Source of the DNA: Candidatus Zixiibacteriota bacterium
GTDB taxonomy: Bacteria; Zixibacteria; MSB-5A5; GN15; PGXB01
Assembly (NCBI GenBank): GCA_900498245.1
Contig: LS998015.1
Coordinates: 1,545,877 to 1,609,876, forward strand
Length of the DNA stretch: 64,000 nucleotides
Direction: 5' to 3'
Made by a program: the position numbers and the translations under genes. Positions 1 through 7,304 of this stretch are shown here, in pieces. The notes beneath the pieces are model-generated. The model saw only the letters and a program-made list of their open reading frames with translations, was not told the DNA's origin and did no database searches. The first letter of the stretch is position 1, and each line of letters begins with the position of its first letter.

Positions 1-1
1 G

Positions 2-427
2 GCGAAACGGCCGGTGATATTTACAAAACATGTCCATCATCCGGACTTTATCGATGCCGGAATCATGAAATGGTGGTGGGAAGGAGCTTGTTTGGAAGGA
101 TCCCCGGAGAGTGAGATACCCGACGGAATAGCACCGCTCCCCGGTGAAAAAATAATTCTCAAACATCGCTATTCGGCATTCTATAACACCGATTTGGAAA
201 CCATTCTGAGATGTCTCAAGGTCGAGGATCTCGTCATTGCCGGTATAATGACTAACATGTGCTGTGAATCGACTGCCCGCGACGCTTATTACCGGGATTA
301 TCGGGTTTTCTTTCCAGTCGATGCAACCGGGAGCATAAATGAGGAAATGCATTTGGCCAGTTTATTGAACCTTGCGTTTGGATTTGCATTTGTGACCACC
401 GTCCATGATATTATAAAGCAATTGTAA
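2..427 (+). CDS. Isochorismatase-family cysteine hydrolase (5' partial)
   Basis: The reading frame is already open at base 2, so the true start lies before the window. A GTG at 14 is in frame but is internal, because the upstream residues fit the family strand that precedes F-T-K-H. The C-terminal 140 residues carry the family signature T-N-M-C-C-E-S-T-A-R-D-A, where a Cys is the nucleophile of isochorismatase/nicotinamidase-like hydrolases. It is followed by the usual V-D-A-T-G-S segment. The missing N-terminus should hold the catalytic Asp. Family members hydrolyse isochorismate, nicotinamide, N-carbamoyl compounds and others, and the substrate cannot be decided here. It ends with TAA, and no partner gene follows within 340 bases. 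Confidence 0.85.
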   Translation, partial: AKRPVIFTKHVHHPDFIDAGIMKWWWEGACLEGSPESEIPDGIAPLPGEKIILKHRYSAFYNTDLETILRCLKVEDLVIAGIMTNMCCESTARDAYYRDYRVFFPVDATGSINEEMHLASLLNLAFGFAFVTTVHDIIKQL

Positions 428-767
428 CAGGAGAAAATCAACGAGTTCGATTATTAAAAGATGTGACAATACCATCTCCCCCGAAGTGAATTGCAGCGCG
501 GCGAAGATCCATATCCCGCAAAAAGCGTTCGAGGCCGGCTTCTTCATGGGGGCGATAAGGGGGCGGTTTTCTCTGATATTCAGGCCGGGGCAATTGTCCC
601 ATCCCCCTTCCCCTTTCGCCCAAGCAGGCAAGAATTATCTCACTTTCAGACGAATTCCTTTTCAATTGTGCACGGCCAATTCGTCAATATATTAAGGCAA
701 ATAGAGGAAGATTGAGCCTATCAGTAAAGAAAAATTATTAATATAATTTTAAGGAGGGGGGAGTCCT
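428..767. other. Intergenic stretch, no supported gene
   Basis: 340 bases between the hydrolase and an outer-membrane protein gene. Short open frames exist on both strands, but none has a ribosome-binding site, a signal or a recognisable motif. The last 20 bases hold a very strong A-G-rich Shine-Dalgarno for the next gene, preceded by an AT-rich tract that may contain its promoter. I see no hairpin with a T-tract. Confidence 0.5.
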
Positions 768-1442
768 ATGCGTTGGGTCATAATTTCTGTAATCGTACTT
801 TTTATACCAATTGCGGCCTCAGCGGAACTTGATCCTTTTGAGATAAGTTTGGGTGGCGGCATGTCACTGCCAGCCAATCCGACCGAATTTGCCAATTATT
901 GGCACACCGGACAATATTTCAATGTAGAATTGGGGCAGAAGGTAAGTCGATACTGGTACTTGACGTTTTCCGTCGAATATGGGCGATACGCTTTTGATGC
1001 CGATAGTTATCCCGTCCCTATTATTTTATTATCTCGGGTCGCGTCAGCCAAGCCCGGCCCGGAAGGTCAGGGGGACACCCAGTATCTGAATCCCGTCATC
1101 CTTAATCGCGATGGCGATCATGCTCGCACCGTTGCCGTCCTATTTGGCGCCAGAATGTATGCAAATGCCGTTGACCGGACAGCGGCTCCATTCCTTGCTG
1201 GCCAAGTGGGTTATTTTAAGCATAGCGGCAAGACCCAGATCACGTGGAATTATTCGGATATTTATAATTGGACTGGCATCGATGGTGACGGTGTGCTCTT
1301 AGCGCTGAATTTGGGACTCGATTTCAGTCTTTCTAAACATCTGTTGCCCTTTGTGAAATTCGGGTTTGGCTATTCATTCCTAAATAATGGGAAAACAACG
1401 CAATTTTTCCCTCTAACCGCCGGACTGCGATTCAGGCTCTGA
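768..1442 (+). CDS. Small outer-membrane beta-barrel protein
   Basis: 224 residues with a clear Sec signal peptide (hydrophobic core I-I-S-V-I-V-L-F-I-P-I-A-A, cleavage near A-S-A at about residues 17-19). The mature part alternates polar and aromatic/hydrophobic residues with glycine-rich turns, as in eight- to ten-stranded porin-like barrels. It ends in an amphipathic strand G-L-R-F-R-L, typical of a C-terminal barrel strand. The start is supported by an AAGGAGGGGGG tract ending about 7 bases upstream. No enzyme motif is visible. The closest general class is the OmpW/PorT-type 'outer membrane beta-barrel' domain. Its role is unknown, and it stands alone rather than in an operon. Confidence 0.7.
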   Translation: MRWVIISVIVLFIPIAASAELDPFEISLGGGMSLPANPTEFANYWHTGQYFNVELGQKVSRYWYLTFSVEYGRYAFDADSYPVPIILLSRVASAKPGPEGQGDTQYLNPVILNRDGDHARTVAVLFGARMYANAVDRTAAPFLAGQVGYFKHSGKTQITWNYSDIYNWTGIDGDGVLLALNLGLDFSLSKHLLPFVKFGFGYSFLNNGKTTQFFPLTAGLRFRL

Positions 1443-1519
1443 CTGATTTTCGAGTCGCCGCCACGCCCGATGCCGGTGATATCTGCTTCCTCGATCCCGT
1501 TAGAACCTCCCCGGCTCAT
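1370..1519 (-). CDS. Possible small ORF or gene remnant, 49 codons
   Basis: An ATG at 1519 (minus) follows a textbook AAGGAG with 7-base spacing and opens a 49-codon frame rich in Gly, Ser and charged residues. The frame runs 73 bases into the 3' end of the barrel gene on the opposite strand. I recognise no family. The good ribosome-binding site but tail-like coding sequence suggests either a very small protein or the surviving 5' end of a gene whose body was lost. It may also be chance. Confidence 0.22.
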   Translation of the reverse strand: MSRGGSNGIEEADITGIGRGGDSKISQSLNRSPAVRGKNCVVFPLFRNE

Positions 1520-1624
1520 GGTTTTTCTCCTTGACCTCGATTACCAAGTAAACTATTTTTCAGGCTGTAAAATTCAATTTCAAATTTGATGACAGCAGCA
1601 CTTCGAACCCAATAATAAAAATGG

Positions 1625-2371
1625 ATGATAGCCGCTATGAATAAGCAAAACGTGAACCGCTTGATTACAGCCCTGGGAGTATCCCTGATAGTATTTGCCC
1701 TTGCCATCATTTTGCCCAAATTGATTATCGAAGGCCCCGTGAGCCGTATCCTGACAACCCAGGCCTTGGAAGTCGGCCTGTCGCTTATCGCAATATTATT
1801 TCTGGGCAGAGGGAAGTTTGCCGAATACGGTTTCCGTCGCCCATTACCGGGAACTATTTCCGTCTCGAAATTATCTCATTGGTTTTGGCCCGGTCTTTTT
1901 GCCTTGGTTATCGGGGCGGCGGCCAGTATCGCTTTGTTAATAATGGGGGCCGCCGGAAATCCCATTATCAGGCAACTGACCATGCCTCAAATTTTATTAT
2001 TGGTCGTAATATTTTCAAGCACAATCGAAGAGATATTTACGCGCGGCTTCCTGCAGGGCCATCTGGAGCCTTTGTCCCATATATCACTCAATTTGATTTT
2101 CTTTCGGACAACTCTCCCGGCGCTCATCAGCGCTCTATTCTTTGCCTGTATGCATTTCTCCCTTCTGTTTTCAGGAGTCGACATCGCCACCATGATAATA
2201 ACGCTTCTTTTCACCTTCTCTCTTGGTCTGTTGGCGGCGCATCAACGGGCGCGGACGGGAAGTCTCATTCCCGCCATCGGGCTTCATATGCTGGGAAATA
2301 TCGGAGGGATATTGGGCGGTGTCATATTCTCAATTCTGAAATTTGCCATCAGCGGCAGGCTGCCGGGCTAA
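1625..2371 (+). CDS. CPBP-family intramembrane metalloprotease (CAAX protease-like)
   Basis: 248 residues with about seven or eight hydrophobic segments. The three conserved motifs of the CPBP/Abi (Rce1-like) family are present in order: E-E-I-F-T-R-G around residue 137, F-x-x-x-H-F in the C-M-H-F-S segment around 178, and H-M-L-G-N near residue 223. In this family the Glu and His residues activate water or bind metal within the membrane. Bacterial members act in bacteriocin self-immunity, protein maturation or scaffold roles, so the substrate is unknown. ATGs at 1621, 1625 and 1637 are close together and none has a strong Shine-Dalgarno; the one at 1637 would give a 244-residue protein. The gene ends convergently with the next one, and a palindromic terminator lies between them. 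Confidence 0.85.
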   Translation: MIAAMNKQNVNRLITALGVSLIVFALAIILPKLIIEGPVSRILTTQALEVGLSLIAILFLGRGKFAEYGFRRPLPGTISVSKLSHWFWPGLFALVIGAAASIALLIMGAAGNPIIRQLTMPQILLLVVIFSSTIEEIFTRGFLQGHLEPLSHISLNLIFFRTTLPALISALFFACMHFSLLFSGVDIATMIITLLFTFSLGLLAAHQRARTGSLIPAIGLHMLGNIGGILGGVIFSILKFAISGRLPG

Positions 2372-2399
2372 ACCGACCATGAAATTACAGAAATTCAAA

Positions 2400-2425
2400 G
2401 GCCCTTTAGCCGCGGCTAAAGGGCC
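2400..2425. terminator. Bidirectional terminator between convergent genes
   Basis: A perfect 26-base palindrome (arms 2400-2412 and 2413-2425, GGCCCTTTAGCCG and its complement) lies 28 bases after the CPBP gene and 25 bases beyond the end of the oppositely oriented DUF885 gene. The flanks are A/T-rich on both sides, but neither has a long T-run. The position and symmetry suit termination from both directions. Confidence 0.7.
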
Positions 2426-2450
2426 CTTAAAAATTGTCAGCTGTTACTGA

Positions 2451-4259
2451 TTAACTCTTGCTTTTAATATATTCATCCACCCGATCTTCCAGCATGTCGA
2501 GCGGGATACTGCCATTTTTCAAAATCACCATGTGAAAATCGGGAAGGTTGAATTTGTCGCCAAGCGCCGTTTGGGCCTTTTCCCGAAGAGCCATGATTTT
2601 GACCCTGCCCACCGTATAGGAGCAGGCCTGCCCGGGCCAGACTATATACCGGTCGATTTCATTTTCGGAGCCCCAGCCAAGGTTATCTGTCATATATTGC
2701 AGGGCCTGTTCTCTGGTCCATTTTTTATAATGAATGCCGGTATCGAGAACCACCCGTACGGCCCGAAATAACTGCGAATTGATTTCCGCCAGACGGGAGT
2801 AAATATCGGGTAGCCATCCCAGCTCGGACGCGAGTCTTTCCACATACATCGCCCACCCCTCACCAAAACCGGAAATGAAATAGAGGTTCTTGAAAAGGCG
2901 CCGCGATGTCAATTCCTGCTGGGTGGCAATTTGAAAATGATGCCCCGGGACCGTCTCATGATATGTAAGCGTTCTCATATTAGGCTTGGCCAGAGTATAT
3001 CCCATATTTATATAAAATGTCCCCGGCCGTTTGCCATCCAGTGACGCCGGCTCGTAATAGGTTGTTCCACCAGCCTCTCTGTACGACGGCACCGGTTCGA
3101 CTGCCGCTTTCGTCTTGGAGATATAACTGAATGCCCGGGGAAGGAGTGAATAGACGTTGTCGAGAATAGCCCGATAGTCCCGAAGAATCATCTCTCGCTT
3201 GTGGGTGCTGTCGGTATAAAAAAATATGTCCTGCATTTCCGGTCTGCGCCAATAGGCCCAGTAATCCTGCATCAATGCTCCAAAAGTCTTATCTCCGCCA
3301 ATCCCGAGGGAGTCCAGGAGTACCCGGGCTTCTTTCTGAAGGGACTCCACTTCCTTTTGGCCCAACTGGAAAATTTCCTCCGGAGGCGCCGACAAACTGG
3401 TAAATGATTTCAGTGAGTATTGATAGTAATTGTCGCCGTCGGGAAGTTTCCAGGCCCCGCAGATTGAATCCGCCCGCGTCGAAATATCTTTGAGTTGACT
3501 TATGAAGGCATTGAAAGAAGGATATACCTTATCTCGGACGGTGACCGCCGCGATCTGAATCATATGCTCTCGGTTTGTCTGATCAATCGCCCGGACAGAT
3601 TCCACTTTGTTTTTGAAATCAAGTGTCAAAACATCTTGTGCGAGCGAGGCGCTGACAAAATCCTCGACGTCCTTCAAGACGCGGTCGATTATATAAATCG
3701 GCGGGCGAATGCCCTTTTTGTCCTGAAGATCGATCAGTCTCATCGTCTGTTCGACCCGCGCCGGTATCGCTTCCATCCGCGACAGGTAATCCCGGGCATC
3801 CTGCATGTCACTTATTGTATGGTAGGTCGTCAGAACATTAATGACCTGGGCCTGCACCCCGCTCAAGTGATCAATATAATATCGCTGATAAAGATATTTT
3901 CCCCCTTGCATCTGGAGATCCAGAAACCAGGCCAGGAGATCGGCGTCGATTTTCTGAGCGGGAGTAATTTTATTCGAATCGATTTCAGAAAGTCTTTTGC
4001 GGAAGTCTCTTGCCATAGCGAAATTGGCCTCTATCCCGCGATCGGAAATATCATCAAGAGCGCCCCGGTTAAATTCGTAGCCCCATTCTTTGGGAAAACC
4101 CAGCGCGGCGGCCTCTTCGGGATTTAGCGAGATGAAGCCTTTGAAATAATCATCGAAAAGCATTTCCATCCGGGCCGAATCGGGATAAACAGCCCCGTGG
4201 CTTCCTCCTGCTTCGAGCAGCAGGCCGGCGAGGATTACCAGCATTGCCAACCTTTTCAT
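2451..4259 (-). CDS. DUF885-family secreted peptidase-like protein
   Basis: 602 residues, the usual length for DUF885. It starts with a Sec signal peptide (M-K-R-L-A-M-L-V-I-L-A-G-L-L-L-E-A, cleavage near residue 22), so it should act in the periplasm or outside the cell. The diagnostic H-E-T-V-P-G-H-H block is at residues 434-441, followed about 35 residues later by G-F-G-E-G-W-A-M-Y. These are the HExxx(G)HH and GEGW motifs characteristic of this zincin-like family, related to M32 carboxypeptidases. It is therefore probably a zinc-dependent peptidase of unknown substrate. The ferritin-like gene lies upstream on the same strand, separated by 136 bases. Confidence 0.85.
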   Translation of the reverse strand: MKRLAMLVILAGLLLEAGGSHGAVYPDSARMEMLFDDYFKGFISLNPEEAAALGFPKEWGYEFNRGALDDISDRGIEANFAMARDFRKRLSEIDSNKITPAQKIDADLLAWFLDLQMQGGKYLYQRYYIDHLSGVQAQVINVLTTYHTISDMQDARDYLSRMEAIPARVEQTMRLIDLQDKKGIRPPIYIIDRVLKDVEDFVSASLAQDVLTLDFKNKVESVRAIDQTNREHMIQIAAVTVRDKVYPSFNAFISQLKDISTRADSICGAWKLPDGDNYYQYSLKSFTSLSAPPEEIFQLGQKEVESLQKEARVLLDSLGIGGDKTFGALMQDYWAYWRRPEMQDIFFYTDSTHKREMILRDYRAILDNVYSLLPRAFSYISKTKAAVEPVPSYREAGGTTYYEPASLDGKRPGTFYINMGYTLAKPNMRTLTYHETVPGHHFQIATQQELTSRRLFKNLYFISGFGEGWAMYVERLASELGWLPDIYSRLAEINSQLFRAVRVVLDTGIHYKKWTREQALQYMTDNLGWGSENEIDRYIVWPGQACSYTVGRVKIMALREKAQTALGDKFNLPDFHMVILKNGSIPLDMLEDRVDEYIKSKS

Positions 4260-4395
4260 AATCTTTCCTTTTCAGAAATAATTCTAATTCCCATCACGGC
4301 GATACTGAGTGGATATAAAAGGTGGATAATAAATACTACGCCACATGCCCATGTTTGTTTCGTGGTCAGAATACTAAATAAAGCCATGAAGGCTA

Positions 4396-4893
4396 TTAAA
4401 AGGGGGCGAATCCGGCGTCGGCCCAGTAGTCTTCCTTCAGCGAATCCTGTTGGCTCAAAAGGGCATGGTAGTGACCCGCTTCCCATTCCGCCAACATGTC
4501 ATAGAATTTTTTGATTTCCGGGTCAGAGATTTCTTTCGCCTGAGATTTATAAAAATTCATGGCATCAAGTTCGAGCTGAATGCCGATAGCCAGGGCACTC
4601 ATTTCGATATGGGCCCCTTTGATGCGAGCTTTAATACTTTCGGAGAATATGGGAAACCCTCCTGTCAGTTCCGATCGGTTCCCCAATTTCAAATCGGGGT
4701 CGGGCCGCCCGGTCTTGATTATGGAATCAAGCTGCCCCTTAAGAAATCTCATATGGTCGAGTTCTTCGGCGGCTAGTGTATGGAAGACCTCTTTTCCTTT
4801 GGGATCCGACGTGCTATTGGCGGCCATAGTATAAAAGCTGTTACCCTCCAGCTCGGCCTTGATCCCTTTTTGCAATCCTTCGGCTATATTCAT
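4396..4893 (-). CDS. Rubrerythrin/ferritin-like di-iron protein
   Basis: 165 residues forming a four-helix-bundle ferritin-like domain. The paired iron-ligand motifs are visible: Glu in A-E-L-E-G-N near residue 14, E-E-L-D-H near residue 43, a second Glu helix (Q-L-E-L-D) near 107, and W-E-A-G-H near 137. There is no C-terminal rubredoxin domain, so this is the rubredoxin-less 'ferritin family/YhjR-like' type. Such proteins consume peroxide or store iron in the cytoplasm of anaerobes and microaerophiles. The ATG at 4893 has a good GAGGGAGAA ribosome-binding site. It is divergent from the pilin-like gene across a 266-base spacer. Confidence 0.85.
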   Translation of the reverse strand: MNIAEGLQKGIKAELEGNSFYTMAANSTSDPKGKEVFHTLAAEELDHMRFLKGQLDSIIKTGRPDPDLKLGNRSELTGGFPIFSESIKARIKGAHIEMSALAIGIQLELDAMNFYKSQAKEISDPEIKKFYDMLAEWEAGHYHALLSQQDSLKEDYWADAGFAPF

Positions 4894-4977
4894 AATTAGT
4901 TCTCCCTCTCGACTGATGTTTCAAATATCTCCCGATCGGCAATATAAACATTTCCGCCCATTTTAGTCAATAAAGGA

Positions 4978-4998
4978 GCTGTTCAGATTTTGAACAGC
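4978..4998. promoter_or_regulatory. 8-bp inverted repeat in a divergent intergenic region
   Basis: GCTGTTCA and its exact complement TGAACAGC are separated by GATTT, about 85 bases upstream of the ferritin-like start and 160 bases upstream of the pilin-like start. It is not followed by a T-run in either direction. It could be an operator or a 5'-UTR hairpin; the sequence alone does not decide. Confidence 0.3.
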
Positions 4999-5159
4999 CA
5001 TAACAATGGCGGAGAGACGTGATAAACCACGATTTTCTGCTTCGTCTCTTCGAAGAATAAAGAATTCCCGCCATATTCCGAAATTATTGAATGATAAGGA
5101 CAATTTTTCGGTCATCGGATATTGCATCGAAATTTGTAATTTTTTGAAAGGATCTATAT

Positions 5160-5645
5160 ATGTCATTCAGAAGCACCGGAAGGCAGAGGGGGTTTACTCT
5201 GATCGAGCTGGTCGTTATCATTGTCGTTCTGGGGATACTCGCGGCCATCGCCATCCCCAAATTATTCTCGGTTACAAAAGAAGCGGAGAAGGCGGCGGTG
5301 AATAATATGCTTGCCAATCTGGAAACGGCCCTCTCCAACTATACCGCCAAGCAGTTCGTCAATGGCCAGACCATTGCGGTTCATAATCCCTTCGACGATC
5401 TCTCCAATGTCCCGTCTAATTACAAAGGTGTTAATGATCCGGTGACCACGATTAATACCCCGAACGGGACCTGGTCGTGGCGCCCCACCGGAAACTGGAT
5501 CATGTACAATCCGAAAACATCAATTACCGGCGGATGGAACAACGGGGAGACGTTTATAATCTATCAGGTCCAGGTCGTCGTTGATGGCGCCGATACAGTT
5601 GGGCTGCGTCTGAACACCACGCCCCCGTATACCTACACCTGGTGA
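5160..5645 (+). CDS. Type IV pilin-like prepilin protein
   Basis: 161 residues with a short basic leader ending R-Q-R-G, then F-T-L-I-E-L-V, the prepilin peptidase (PilD) cleavage and N-methylation signal with the required Glu at mature position 5. A 20-residue hydrophobic helix and a linker K-E-A-E-K-A-A-V-N-N-M-L-A-N-L-E follow, as in PilA/GspG-type pilins. The globular part is Trp- and Asn-rich with no calcium-loop motif I can identify. A GAAAGG ribosome-binding site precedes the start. No assembly ATPase, prepilin peptidase or secretin lies nearby, so the machinery must be encoded elsewhere. It could be a pilus subunit or a pseudopilin of a type II-like secretion system. Confidence 0.88.
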   Translation: MSFRSTGRQRGFTLIELVVIIVVLGILAAIAIPKLFSVTKEAEKAAVNNMLANLETALSNYTAKQFVNGQTIAVHNPFDDLSNVPSNYKGVNDPVTTINTPNGTWSWRPTGNWIMYNPKTSITGGWNNGETFIIYQVQVVVDGADTVGLRLNTTPPYTYTW

Positions 5646-5667
5646 GAAGAATTTCCCCGCGAATAGA

Positions 5668-5692
5668 AGGCGGCTTTCGGGCCGCCTTTTTT
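5668..5692 (+). terminator. Rho-independent terminator after the pilin-like gene
   Basis: AGGCGGC, a 6-base loop TTTCGG, GCCGCCT, then a run of T. It starts about 22 bases after the stop codon, which makes the pilin gene a single transcription unit. Confidence 0.88.
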
Positions 5693-5770
5693 GTTTCTAT
5701 ATTTCAGAAATATTCAAATCTTGATATAATATCACTGCCTGAATTTATGGTTATTTTAAATGACTAAGGC

Positions 5771-6043
5771 ATGGAGAACATTTTGAAAAGTAATATCGCC
5801 CTGTTTCTGGGTTATATGGCCGGCATACTGACCACGACAGCATTTGTGCCGCAACTGGTCAAAGTCTGGAGAAGCCGATCCACTCATGATATCTCGCTGG
5901 CCATGTTTATTATTTTCTGCATCGGGATCGGGCTCTGGCTTGTTTATGGTCTTCTTATAAATTCTCTGCCGATAATTCTAGCCAATACCGTCACTCTGAT
6001 AATCGCCTTTGCTATCCTTATTTTCAAAGTCCGCTATAAATAA
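5771..6043 (+). CDS. SemiSWEET-type small sugar transporter
   Basis: 90 residues forming three transmembrane helices, the size of a single MtN3/SWEET repeat. The P-Q dipeptide in helix 1 (F-V-P-Q-L-V-K-V-W) followed by S-T-H-D-I-S is the family hinge and loop signature, and the conserved Asn of helix 3 (L-A-N-T-V-T) is present. Bacterial SemiSWEETs dimerise to form a passive sugar uniporter in the inner membrane. The substrate is not predictable here. It ends 22 bases from the convergent OsmC gene, with no room for a separate terminator. Confidence 0.85.
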   Translation: MENILKSNIALFLGYMAGILTTTAFVPQLVKVWRSRSTHDISLAMFIIFCIGIGLWLVYGLLINSLPIILANTVTLIIAFAILIFKVRYK

Positions 6044-6065
6044 GAGATTGTATGGGCGCCGAATT

Positions 6066-6533
6066 TCAGGATTCGGCCGCTTCGGAATTATATAACTCAA
6101 CTCCATCCTGATTTTGCACTTTGACCGCAACCGGAATCCCCTTGCGGACACTTTGAGTCACTACGCAGAAATCCTCGAACAGGCGGATACACTGGCCCAT
6201 CCGATTGGGCGCTTCGGTGCCGATATCCATTCTGATGGCGACTTCGCTATTGCCGATCCGGAGCCGGCCCTTATCGGTGCGATGAAGGGCGGTGGTCACT
6301 TCCGTTTTGACATTCCCGACCTCGATCCGGGCTTTTTGAAGGCAGAAGAGGAGCGAAGCGGTCAGGCAATTGCCAATGGCGGCAGAGAGCACTCGCGAGG
6401 CATTCGGTCCTTTGTCGGCACCCAAAGGCGACGGCTCATCCATCAGGAGTTCCGCCATATGCGGCTCGAATTTAATATTGAATTCGAAATCCTTAATCCG
6501 CTCCATCGTGACCTTCAGCAGTTTTTCTTCCAT
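6066..6533 (-). CDS. OsmC/Ohr-family peroxiredoxin-like protein
   Basis: 155 residues with both redox cysteines in place: A-I-G-N-C-L-T-A-S in the central helix (about residue 55) and F-C-V-V-T-Q-S-V about 70 residues later. This is the arrangement used by OsmC and Ohr to reduce organic hydroperoxides. Two features, E-P-S-P-L-G-A-D-K-G-P-N-A at 34-46 and the overall length, match the OsmC-like branch. A GGAGCGGTC ribosome-binding site supports the ATG at 6533. It lies just downstream of the two-CxxC thioredoxin-fold gene on the same strand, which may point to shared thiol/peroxide chemistry. Confidence 0.85.
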   Translation of the reverse strand: MEEKLLKVTMERIKDFEFNIKFEPHMAELLMDEPSPLGADKGPNASRVLSAAIGNCLTASLLFCLQKARIEVGNVKTEVTTALHRTDKGRLRIGNSEVAIRMDIGTEAPNRMGQCIRLFEDFCVVTQSVRKGIPVAVKVQNQDGVELYNSEAAES

Positions 6534-6557
6534 GACCGCTCCTTCAATTTATATTTT

Positions 6558-6582
6558 GGGGCCGGCCGGATAAGCCGACCCC
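6558..6582 (-). terminator. GC-rich inverted repeat between thioredoxin-fold and OsmC genes
   Basis: GGGGCCGGC (6558-6566) pairs with GCCGACCCC (6574-6582) across 7 bases. On the minus strand the right flank is A-rich rather than T-rich, so it would be an imperfect terminator, an attenuator or a processing site between the two genes. Confidence 0.4.
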
Positions 6583-6603
6583 AGTTTTCGAGAATAAATT
6601 GTC

Positions 6604-7248
6604 TTATTTTGCCAGAGCCTTTAAGGCTTCCTCGACAAATTTCGGCTCGGGAACGGCGCCCTCGATATGAATCTTCTCGTTAACGACCGTCTTCGGGACA
6701 CCGTAAACCTGATATTTATTCGCCAGATGAGGAAACTCGGTGGCCTCGACCATATCCGAGGTGATATTATCGTTTTCCATGGCGAAAGCATGAGCCAGCC
6801 GCACCGCGGCCGGACAGTACGGTCAGGTCGGTGTTACAAAAACCTGGAAGTGAAGCGATTCCTTGACCGTTTTCAGCTTCTCGCGGGTCTTCTCCGACAG
6901 TCCCGAATCGCGTTTGGAAACCATAATGATATCATCGAGGAGCGATGCAAACTCGTACCCGGCCGGGATACCATAATAACGGATACCATAGTCTTTTTCT
7001 CCCATGACAATGGTCGCCGGGATTTTGTCGATTTTATATTGTTCAGCCACCGTTTTATCGGTGATAAAATTATAAACCAGAAGCGAAATCTTATCCGAAA
7101 GGGCGGTCAGTTCTTCCAGAAGCATTCTGGTTTCACGGCAGTACTGACATTCCAGCTCCTGGGTGAAATTGATGATCTTTACGGGATGGACCAGTTCTTT
7201 CAGCCGATCCTGAATCGCCTTGCGGTCTTTGTCGCTTATAAGGGCCAT
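6604..7248 (-). CDS. Protein disulfide oxidoreductase-like selenoprotein (TGA read as Sec)
   Basis: One frame of 214 codons interrupted only by TGA at 6823-6825, codon 142. It has two tandem thioredoxin folds: the first with C-Q-Y-C at 34-37 and a cis-Pro segment K-I-P-A-T; the second with [TGA]-P-Y-C-P at 142-146 and a cis-Pro segment Y-G-V-P-K-T. This is the layout of archaeal/bacterial glutaredoxin-like protein disulfide oxidoreductases (PDO), whose second site is normally C-P-Y-C. The TGA sits exactly where the nucleophilic Cys belongs, and coding similarity continues without a break after it. A SECIS-like hairpin follows. I read it as a selenocysteine UxxC thiol oxidoreductase. The start has an AGGAGG ribosome-binding site. 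If Sec insertion is wrong, this would be a nonsense-mutated PDO gene. Confidence 0.82.
6795..6825 (-). promoter_or_regulatory. Putative bacterial SECIS element at the Sec codon
   Basis: Reading the minus strand: UGA (6825-6823), a 9-base linker, then CCGGCCGC (6813-6806), loop GGU (6805-6803) and GCGGCUGG (6802-6795). All eight pairs form, with one G-U. The bacterial SECIS consensus calls for an apical stem whose short loop begins with G, about 16-37 bases after the UGA; here the loop G follows 17 bases after it. It lies inside the coding region, as bacterial SECIS elements do. Confidence 0.75.
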
Positions 7249-7304
7249 ATCAAACCTCCTGTTTTATCCATATAAATCTGATTCTCTCCGTCATGTTCCC
7301 GTAA

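Noticed and set aside
438-665. 75-codon minus-strand frame with Arg/Pro-rich sequence
   Set aside because: No ribosome-binding site, no domain, and the composition is what GC-rich antisense of noncoding DNA often gives.
6604-7248. Simple pseudogene interpretation of the TGA
   Set aside because: Only one codon is affected, it lies at the redox-active Cys, the frame and conservation continue, and a SECIS-like hairpin is present; a decayed gene would not be expected to show this.
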